A stretch of DNA of 11,053 nt from an uncultured Lachnospiraceae bacterium (GTDB lineage Bacteria; Bacillota_A; Clostridia; Lachnospirales; Lachnospiraceae), in NCBI GenBank assembly GCA_910585655.1, contig CAJUFW010000059.1, positions 2,346-13,398 of the forward strand. Reading direction: 5' to 3'. The notes below the pieces were generated by a model. The model saw only the letters and a list, made by a program, of their open reading frames with translations, had not been told where the DNA came from and made no database searches. This document shows, piece by piece, positions 5,704 through 11,053 of this stretch (within the stretch, counting starts at the first letter, position 1; each line of letters opens with the position of its first letter). The position numbers and the translations under genes are program-made.

Positions 5704-6993
5704 ATGAAGCTGAATTACAAACAGACATTTTTTGTGGGGCTTGCATTTATGTCAATCTGCGCTTTTTGGCAGATGTATGACAACATTATCCCGTTGATTT
5801 TGGATCATACGTTTCATATGGGGGAGACGGTAACGGGTGTGATTATGGCTTTAGATAATGTGCTGGCACTGTTTTTGCTGCCGGTGTTTGGAAGCCTGTC
5901 GGATCGGGTGAATACGAGACTGGGGAAGAGAACCCCCTTTATTGTAGTGGGAACCGCGTTAGCCGTGGTGTTTATGCTGCTGATTCCGGTGGCGGATCAC
6001 CAGGCAAACCTGATTTTGTTTTTGGTTGCGTTAGGCTGCGTGCTGCTTTCTATGAGCTGCTACCGCTCTCCGGCAGTGGCGTTGATGCCGGATCTGACGC
6101 CGAAACCATTACGAAGTAAGGCAAATGCGGTCATTAACCTGATGGGTTCGGTCGGCGGCGTCTATACGCTGATTATGATTAAGCTTTTGGTAAAAAAGGC
6201 GGATAAGCCGGATTATAGGATGATTTTTCTTGCGGTAGCAGGGTTGATGGTGCTGGCGGTACTTCTGCTGTTGGCAACGATTCGGGAAAATAAACTGCGG
6301 GAGGCAAAGCAGGCGCAGGAAGAGCCGGATTCGGAGGAGAAGACAGGGACAAAGACAGACGACCGGGCGGGAGAGAAGCTGCCTGCGCCGGTTCGGATGA
6401 GTTTGGTTTTTATACTGGCTTCGGTGGTACTTTGGTTTATGGCATACAACGCAGTAACGACTGCCTTTTCCCGTTATGCGGCGCATGTCTGGGGATTGGA
6501 AGGCGGCAGCTTTGCAAACTGTCTGTTGGTAGCGACGGCGGCAGCGATGATAAGCTATATTCCAATCGGGATGATTTCCGGCAGATTCGGCAGGAAAAAG
6601 ACGATTTTAGCAGGAATTATCCTGATGACGTTCAGCTATTTTTGCGGCTTTTTATTCCGGGAATATTCTGCGGCGATCAATGCGGTGTTTGCCGTTACCG
6701 GAGTGGGCTGGGCAGCGATTAACGTCAATTCCTATCCAATGGTCGTGGAAATGAGTAAAAATTCTGACGTTGGGAAGTATACGGGATTGTATTATACTTT
6801 TTCTATGGCGGCGCAGATTGTCACTCCGGTGCTGTCCGGCTTCTTTTTGGAGCATATATCCTACCGGACGCTGTTTCCGTACGCGATGCTTTTTTCCATC
6901 GGTTCTTTCTGTACGATGTTAGTTGTCCGGCACGGCGACGCCCGTCCGGAGAAAAAAGGAAGCGTGCTGGAGCATTTTGATGTAGATGATTAA
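5704..6993 (+). CDS. Major facilitator superfamily transporter, SLC45/GPH-like
   Basis: This is a 429-residue integral membrane protein with about 12 predicted helices in two halves. The first half has MYDNIIPLIL near residues 24-33 and the cytoplasmic loop GSLSDRVNTRLGKRTP (63-78), the MFS motif A in the form typical of glycoside-cation symporters and sucrose transporters of the SLC45 type. The second half has the matching loop SGRFGRKKT (292-300). A charged, Glu/Lys-rich cytoplasmic loop (about 194-228) joins the halves. It probably imports a small organic solute with a cation, and the substrate is not evident. AAAGGAG (5686-5692) precedes the ATG by 11 bases. A glycerophosphodiesterase gene begins 37 bp after its stop on the same strand with no terminator between, so the two are likely co-expressed and the solute might be connected to phosphodiester or membrane-lipid metabolism. 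Confidence 0.87.
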   Translation: MKLNYKQTFFVGLAFMSICAFWQMYDNIIPLILDHTFHMGETVTGVIMALDNVLALFLLPVFGSLSDRVNTRLGKRTPFIVVGTALAVVFMLLIPVADHQANLILFLVALGCVLLSMSCYRSPAVALMPDLTPKPLRSKANAVINLMGSVGGVYTLIMIKLLVKKADKPDYRMIFLAVAGLMVLAVLLLLATIRENKLREAKQAQEEPDSEEKTGTKTDDRAGEKLPAPVRMSLVFILASVVLWFMAYNAVTTAFSRYAAHVWGLEGGSFANCLLVATAAAMISYIPIGMISGRFGRKKTILAGIILMTFSYFCGFLFREYSAAINAVFAVTGVGWAAINVNSYPMVVEMSKNSDVGKYTGLYYTFSMAAQIVTPVLSGFFLEHISYRTLFPYAMLFSIGSFCTMLVVRHGDARPEKKGSVLEHFDVDD

Positions 6994-7030
6994 ATAGAAT
7001 AAAATGATTTGTTTTGATTAAGGGGTAACT

Positions 7031-7873
7031 ATGTTGATATTAAAAATAATACTGATAACAGTGGCAGTAATAGCAGTATTGTATTTGCTGGCTATTATGC
7101 CGCATATGAGAAACCGTCCGAACCTTACGCCTTTTAAGGGGCGTTACTATGCCCACAGAGGGCTGCATAACAACAAAACAGAAGCGCCGGAAAATACCCT
7201 GGCAGCGTTTCGGAAAGCCGTAGAGGCAGGGTATGGGATTGAGATGGATATTCAACTGACCAAGGATAAGGTTCCGGTTGTAATTCACGACTATACGTTA
7301 AAACGAGTTTGTAAAAAGGATGTACGGGTAGATTCGCTGACTTTAAAGGAACTGCGCCAGTACACGGTTTGCAAAAGCAAAGAGAAGATTCCTACGCTGG
7401 CGGAAGTATTAAAACTGGTGGACGGCAGGGTGCCGTTGATTGTGGAATTTAAGGTAGAAGCAACGGATCTTTCCCTGTGCGAAGTAGCGCCGCCGATGTT
7501 AGACCAGTACAAAGGAGTCTGGTGCATGGAATCCTTTAACCCGCTTTGCGTCAGGTGGTACAAAAAGAATCGTCCAGGCGTGATGAGGGGACAGCTTTCG
7601 GATCATTTTGTCAAGTCCGGCGAAAAAGGAAATCGAATTCTGTTCTGGCTGTTAAAAGGTCTGTTTTTTAATTTTCTGACAAAGCCGGACTTTATCGCTT
7701 ATAACCATCATTATCCAAATACATGGTCTTTGGTGATTGACAAGGTAGTATACCGGATCCCGACCTTTGCCTGGACGATTCGGAGTCAGGAGGAGTTAGA
7801 GGCTGCCAGGAAACGCTTTGATTTTATGATTTTTGACCGCTTTATACCAAATATACCAAAAGGAAACGAATAA
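7031..7873 (+). CDS. Membrane-anchored glycerophosphodiester phosphodiesterase
   Basis: This 280-residue GDPD-family enzyme hydrolyses glycerophosphodiesters to glycerol 3-phosphate and an alcohol. One hydrophobic helix (residues about 2-23) anchors it. The TIM-barrel domain follows with all the expected signatures: HRG (42-44), ENT (54-56), EMD (71-73, metal ligands), the catalytic HD pair (86-87) and EFK (139-141). Length and motif order match UgpQ-like enzymes. The anchor has few charges before it and several basic residues after it (HMRNRP and FKGR), so by the positive-inside rule the catalytic domain may face the cytoplasm. This differs from secreted GlpQ enzymes and is inference only. 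A modest AGGGG site precedes the ATG. It is the second gene after the MFS transporter. Its stop lies only 17 bp from the end of the converging diguanylate cyclase gene. Confidence 0.92.
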   Translation: MLILKIILITVAVIAVLYLLAIMPHMRNRPNLTPFKGRYYAHRGLHNNKTEAPENTLAAFRKAVEAGYGIEMDIQLTKDKVPVVIHDYTLKRVCKKDVRVDSLTLKELRQYTVCKSKEKIPTLAEVLKLVDGRVPLIVEFKVEATDLSLCEVAPPMLDQYKGVWCMESFNPLCVRWYKKNRPGVMRGQLSDHFVKSGEKGNRILFWLLKGLFFNFLTKPDFIAYNHHYPNTWSLVIDKVVYRIPTFAWTIRSQEELEAARKRFDFMIFDRFIPNIPKGNE

Positions 7874-7890
7874 AAGGAAAGCTCTCCGAT

Positions 7891-9267
7891 CTATTCTAAC
7901 CCGTCCTGATAGAAGCTACAGCCACAGCGACCCGCTTCTTTTACTTGGTATAAGGCAAGATCTGCTTTTTTATACAGGGTTTCGTCAAAGCCCTGATGAG
8001 AAAGCGCTACGCCGACACTCAGGGAAACCGGCGGCATATTTCCTTCTCCCTGTAAAAGAAGCTGGTTCAGATCTTTTACCTTATCCGCTACAGCAGAAAG
8101 GGCTTCGTCGTTGGCGTCCGGCAGGATAACAGCAAACTCGTCTCCGCCGATACGTGCCACATAGTCGGAGGTACGAAAGCGGCTGGTTAAGAGGTTCGCT
8201 ACTTGCTTTAAAACTTTATCGCCCATTTCATGACCATAGCCGTCGTTGACTTCTTTAAATTTGTCTACGTCAATCAGCATCAGAGCGACAGGGAGAGGGG
8301 AGGCTTTTAGGCTGGTCTTAATCTGATCAAAGGCGCCTCGGTTCAAAATCCCTGTCAGGGCGTCCCGTTCGGCTTTTTTTCGGAGCATAACTTCATTCGC
8401 CGCGTTCAGTTCGTAAATGTTGTTGTAAGTTAAAGCCAGGTACTTAAATTCATAGGAACCGACGACTTCCAGGGCGCGGTTGTCGTTGATACATTTGACA
8501 TATATTTGCAGCGGCTTGATGATCAGCAGGCTGATGATGAAAAAGATAATAACGTTCATCAGAAACAGGATACTGATGGAGATCCGGAGGCGTCCGAGCT
8601 GCAGGCGGAGAGATTCAGTACTTGCCTCCTGAACGCCCTTGGTATGGCTGAGGATGCTGCTGGTAGAATAGGAAAGATTGCTTTCTATCAAAGTTTTTTC
8701 ATCCTGGTAAGTAGCGTCAAACACCAGGTCTTTTGCCTTTTCCATTTGCTCAGCCGGAGAAATGGTCAAATCCTCTTCGGACAGCTCGCACTCCTGAAGC
8801 GTCGGATCAAATTGGTTTAGGTCATAACCGTTGGCTATCGTAACAAGCTTCATCGCGTAAAGCTCCCGTTCCATCAGCTTGTAGGAATACTGCAATGCTG
8901 TCTGTAAATAGACATGTACTTCGTCATCGTCCTGGTGATGCTCCAGCTCGTGCAGAGTTTCCAGGGAAATTTCCCGGCTTCGTGTTTCGTTGGCTTCTTT
9001 GAAATAAGCTTCTATGTATTCCGGATTGGCAGTGATGACATAAAGTCTTGCCTGTTCGGTCAAAAAACTGGAAGCTTTGGATACGGTAGAGGCTGCATCC
9101 TGACTGCGGATATAGCTTTCGGTAGCAGCCGTCAGAGCCTGGTATTTTTGTGAAGTATGAAAGGTTTCATATAAGACAAATCCATAAATGATACAAGCTA
9201 TCAGGATCATAAGATAACTTGTAGTTCGGATTTTGACTCCCTTTACATGGTCGTTTTGTTTACTCAT
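7891..9267 (-). CDS. Membrane-bound diguanylate cyclase (GGDEF protein)
   Basis: This is a 458-residue protein that makes cyclic di-GMP from two GTP. Helix one (about 17-34) and helix two (about 229-251) flank an extracytoplasmic region of some 190 residues, mostly helical and acidic, which looks like a four-helix-bundle sensor of no named class. After a linker (about 252-300), the catalytic domain opens with AERDALTGILNRGAFD (299-314). It has the metal site in LIDVDKFKEVNDGYGH (Asp333) and an intact GGDEF at 374-378, so it should be active. The product-inhibition site RxxD (Arg365-Asp368) lies exactly five residues before GGDEF, so feedback control by cyclic di-GMP is expected. There is no EAL or PAS domain. 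GGAGG (plus 9275-9279) sits seven bases before the ATG. It is transcribed alone and converges on the phosphodiesterase gene with no evident terminator between. Confidence 0.94.
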   Translation of the reverse strand: MSKQNDHVKGVKIRTTSYLMILIACIIYGFVLYETFHTSQKYQALTAATESYIRSQDAASTVSKASSFLTEQARLYVITANPEYIEAYFKEANETRSREISLETLHELEHHQDDDEVHVYLQTALQYSYKLMERELYAMKLVTIANGYDLNQFDPTLQECELSEEDLTISPAEQMEKAKDLVFDATYQDEKTLIESNLSYSTSSILSHTKGVQEASTESLRLQLGRLRISISILFLMNVIIFFIISLLIIKPLQIYVKCINDNRALEVVGSYEFKYLALTYNNIYELNAANEVMLRKKAERDALTGILNRGAFDQIKTSLKASPLPVALMLIDVDKFKEVNDGYGHEMGDKVLKQVANLLTSRFRTSDYVARIGGDEFAVILPDANDEALSAVADKVKDLNQLLLQGEGNMPPVSLSVGVALSHQGFDETLYKKADLALYQVKEAGRCGCSFYQDGLE

Positions 9268-9317
9268 AGAAATTCCTCCGCCTGATTTTTATTTTGATAA
9301 ATCATCTCTTGCCCTTT

Positions 9318-9346
9318 ATTTTACAACAACATCCAGAGAAAAACAA
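9318..9346 (-). promoter_or_regulatory. Candidate promoter of the diguanylate cyclase gene
   Basis: On the minus strand, TTGTTT (plus 9341-9346) and TAAAAT (plus 9318-9323) are 17 bp apart, about 50 bp before the start codon. The -10 box is a 5/6 match and the -35 box is weak. Confidence 0.4.
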
Positions 9347-9370
9347 GTCTGGAAGGAATTTTGGCGCTAC

Positions 9371-9399
9371 TTTACAGAGGGCTTGTTTTCCGCTATACT
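9371..9399 (+). promoter_or_regulatory. Sigma-A promoter of the GNAT-YitT operon
   Basis: TTTACA (9371-9376) and TATACT (9394-9399) each match the consensus at five of six positions with the ideal 17-bp spacing. They lie about 50 bp upstream of the acetyltransferase start, back to back with the cyclase promoter on the other strand. Confidence 0.7.
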
Positions 9400-9449
9400 A
9401 AAAGGGTAAAAGCCTAGCGTTTACCAGGGGAAAAGGAGGATATAATGTT

Positions 9450-9944
9450 ATGGGAGAACAGAAGGGTTCGGATTTGTTAGTCAAGCTGTATGAGGTAAAG
9501 GAAAACCGGGAACTGGAGGAACGGCTCTTGGAAGAAGGAATTCGGGTGAACCGGATTTTTCCGCCGAATTATGACATGCTGTTAGAGTACGTCAGCGGGC
9601 ATTTTTCCAAAGGATGGGTGAGCGAGACAAAAGCGGCGTTAGCGAACCATCCGGCTTCCTGCTATGTGGCAATCCAAAAGGGGAAAATCATCGGCTTTGC
9701 CTGCTATAATGCAACGGCAAAGGATTATTTCGGTCCGACCGGAGTTTCGGAGGAATGTCGGGGAAAGGGAGTCGGTACTCTTTTGCTGCTCAAATGCCTT
9801 CTGGCATTAAAAGAAGAGGGTTACGGCTATGCGATTATCGGCTGGTCGGACGACGCGACGCCGTTTTATAAGAAAATCGTCGGCGCAACCGAAATCCCGG
9901 ATTCGATTCCGGGGCTGTATGGACAGATGGTAGAGATGCCATAA
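9450..9944 (+). CDS. GNAT-family N-acetyltransferase
   Basis: This is a 164-residue cytoplasmic enzyme of the acetyl-CoA-dependent GNAT fold. The strand CYVAIQKGKIIGFACYN (about 71-87) leads to the conserved acetyl-CoA pyrophosphate loop ECRGKGVGTLLL (Arg104-Gly-Lys-Gly-Val-Gly109, fitting R/Q-x-x-G-x-G/A). Near the C-terminus, GWSDDATPFYKKIVGA supplies the usual late tyrosine in a FYKK context. The acceptor (protein, polyamine, antibiotic or small molecule) cannot be told from sequence. AAGGAGGA (9433-9440) is correctly spaced for the ATG at 9450. An ATG five bases earlier is out of frame and encodes only 11 codons. The YitT-family gene starts 16 bp after its stop with its own strong ribosome site, so the two share a transcript. 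Confidence 0.9.
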   Translation: MGEQKGSDLLVKLYEVKENRELEERLLEEGIRVNRIFPPNYDMLLEYVSGHFSKGWVSETKAALANHPASCYVAIQKGKIIGFACYNATAKDYFGPTGVSEECRGKGVGTLLLLKCLLALKEEGYGYAIIGWSDDATPFYKKIVGATEIPDSIPGLYGQMVEMP

Positions 9945-9960
9945 CAGGAGGGAAAGAGCG

Positions 9961-10833
9961 ATGAAAAAGGTGCTGATGCTGTCGTATGATATGTTAGCCG
10001 TACTCTTTGGCAATGCGCTGTATGCAGCGGGGGTGGTATTTTTTGTAGTTCCCGGCGGGCTGATTACCGGCGGAACCACAGGGATTTCTCTGTTTGTCAA
10101 TCGGATGACCGGAATGAACATTTCTTTGTTCCTTTTGGTATTTAACGGATTGCTGTTTGTAGCCGGTCTTCTGGCGCTGGGGAAAAAATTTGCCCTCACA
10201 ACGGCGCTTAGCACCTTTTTCTATCCTCTGGCTGTGGAAACGCTTGGTTGTTTGAAAGGAGAACGGCTGTTGACCGAGGATCCGCTGCTATGTACGATAT
10301 TCGGCGGCCTTTGTATCGGTCTGGCGATTGGCATTGTGATACGAGCCGGAGCATCTACAGGAGGAATGGATATTCCGCCCCTGATTTTAAACAAATATTT
10401 TAAACTGCCGGTTTCGACAATGATCTATCTGTTTGATATGATAATCCTGCTTCTACAGGCGGTCAGAAGCAGCGGGGAGGAGGTACTCTACGGGCTGCTG
10501 CTTGTGATCATCTATACGCTGGTACTAGACAAATGCCTGCTCTATGGTCAGAATAAAATACAGATTAAAATTATCAGTGAAAAAAACGAAGAAATCAGGC
10601 AGGCAATCCTTCAGGATATCGATCGGGGCGTTACCCTGATGAAAGGGATAAAAGGCTATAGCGGCGAACCGACAGATATGGTACTGACCGTCATTTCCAA
10701 CCGGGAGCTGGCAAAAGTAGAACGCCTGGTACATGACATCGACGACAACGCCTTTGTGATCGTCAACCAGGTCAGCGAGGTGAGCGGACGCGGCTTTACC
10801 AAAGCGAAAAAATATGAAAAGAGACGGAACTAA
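9961..10833 (+). CDS. YitT-family membrane protein with DUF2179 domain
   Basis: This is a 290-residue protein with about five to six membrane helices (residues 8-195) followed by a cytoplasmic DUF2179 domain (about 198-280). Family signatures are visible: PGGLITGGTTGISLF (31-45) in the first half and its repeat-like partner RAGASTGGMDI (128-138) in the second, giving an internal duplication of Gly-rich re-entrant-looking loops. The tail carries DRGVTLMKGIKGYSG and FVIVNQVSEVSGRGF, typical of DUF2179. Transport function is suspected for the family but no substrate is established. AGGAGGG (9946-9952) is eight bases before the ATG. The last two arginine codons, the asparagine codon and the TAA lie inside the first copy of the tandem repeat that begins at 10821, so this C-terminus was set by the repeat. 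Confidence 0.93.
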   Translation: MKKVLMLSYDMLAVLFGNALYAAGVVFFVVPGGLITGGTTGISLFVNRMTGMNISLFLLVFNGLLFVAGLLALGKKFALTTALSTFFYPLAVETLGCLKGERLLTEDPLLCTIFGGLCIGLAIGIVIRAGASTGGMDIPPLILNKYFKLPVSTMIYLFDMIILLLQAVRSSGEEVLYGLLLVIIYTLVLDKCLLYGQNKIQIKIISEKNEEIRQAILQDIDRGVTLMKGIKGYSGEPTDMVLTVISNRELAKVERLVHDIDDNAFVIVNQVSEVSGRGFTKAKKYEKRRN

Positions 10834-10906
10834 AAAACAGTCTCGAAACGAAAGCAAGCCGAACGAAGTTCGGCTCGTGGGAGGAAATCGTGACGCATGT
10901 TTTTGC
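10821..10906. repeat. Tandem repeat, copy 1 conserved block
   Basis: This 86-bp block recurs at 10967-11053 with two substitutions and one inserted base. It begins at GAGACGGAACT, inside the YitT-family gene, and ends at GCATGTTTTTGC. It contains GAGAC (10821-10825) facing GTCTC (10840-10844) and an 8-bp stem AGCCGAAC / GTTCGGCT (10857-10864 / 10868-10875) around a GAA loop. GGGAGGAAATC (10879-10889) can pair, with one bulge, with bases in the following segment (10912-10923). Confidence 0.85.
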
Positions 10907-10966
10907 GGCAGGATTTCTCTCCCCTTTTCAGGGGGTGAAGCTGGTCTTTGACCAGCTCGTAGTGCA
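10907..10966. repeat. Tandem repeat, copy 1 remaining segment
   Basis: These 60 bp separate the two matching blocks and presumably complete a unit of about 146 bp. They hold a CCCC / GGGG hairpin (10921-10924 with 10931-10934) and an 8-bp stem AGCTGGTC / GACCAGCT (10939-10946 / 10950-10957) around a TTT loop. Whether this segment also recurs cannot be seen because the window ends. Confidence 0.6.
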
Positions 10967-11053
10967 GAGACGGAACTCAAAAAACAGTCTCGGAACGGAA
11001 GCAAGCCGAACGAAGTTCGGCTCGTGGGAGGAAATCGTGACGCATGTTTTTGC
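10967..11053. repeat. Tandem repeat, copy 2 conserved block (runs to window edge)
   Basis: This is the second copy of the 86-bp block, 87 bp long because of an extra C at 10978, with G for A at two sites near 10992-10997. The inserted C removes the TAA that ends the YitT-family gene in copy 1. The match continues to the last base of the window, so the array may extend further. Confidence 0.85.

Noticed and set aside
9445..9480. Short 11-codon frame starting just before the acetyltransferase
   Set aside because: It shares the ribosome site with the real start at 9450 at poor spacing and has no sign of coding; leader peptide control is not otherwise supported.
10525..11004. 159-codon minus-strand open frame across the YitT gene end and the repeats
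   Set aside because: It is antisense to a clear DUF2179 domain and its apparent internal protein repeat simply reflects the DNA repeat. It has no ribosome site or family features.
10821..11053. CRISPR array
   Set aside because: The repeated block is 86-87 bp with a 60-bp segment between, far longer than CRISPR repeats; there are only two copies and no cas gene.

Overview
The window looks like a chromosomal segment of a strictly anaerobic, low-to-moderate GC Firmicute, most likely a clostridium of the Lachnospiraceae type. This is inferred from strong AGGAGG-type ribosome binding sites, a small CD3324-family protein, a reverse-order rubrerythrin beside PerR, a YitT/DUF2179 membrane protein, and a large lipoprotein solute-binding protein. 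No rRNA, tRNA, CRISPR array, transposase or phage gene was found.

Layout. Positions 1-798 are noticeably AT-rich. They hold the 3' end of an unrecognised acidic protein and, directly after it, what looks like a broken small single-pass membrane protein (one frameshift and one TGA). A perfect 15-bp hairpin follows. On the minus strand, 2221-928 carries two overlapping genes: a nucleotidyltransferase-like protein that seems to have lost its catalytic motif, and the CD3324-family helix-turn-helix protein. A 415-bp divergent intergenic region (2222-2636) holds candidate promoters for both directions and an imperfect palindrome. It leads into a plus-strand extracellular solute-binding lipoprotein (2637-4355) that has no permease genes beside it.

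Positions 4455-5433 (minus) form an oxidative-stress operon, perR then reverse rubrerythrin. Upstream of perR is a 25-bp near-perfect palindrome abutting the predicted -10 box, well placed for autoregulation by PerR. From 5704 to 7873 (plus) an MFS/SLC45-like transporter and a membrane-anchored glycerophosphodiester phosphodiesterase probably form an operon. It converges, with a 17-bp gap, on a minus-strand membrane diguanylate cyclase (9267-7891). Positions 9450-10833 (plus) are a GNAT acetyltransferase and a YitT-family protein, co-transcribed from a good sigma-A promoter.

The right edge (10821 to the window end) starts a tandem repeat with a period of about 146 bp, rich in stem-loops. Its first copy supplies the last codons and the stop of the yitT-family gene, and the second copy runs to the window edge. 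This array is the least explained part of the window and, with the PerR operator and the decayed left-edge gene, the best target for follow-up.
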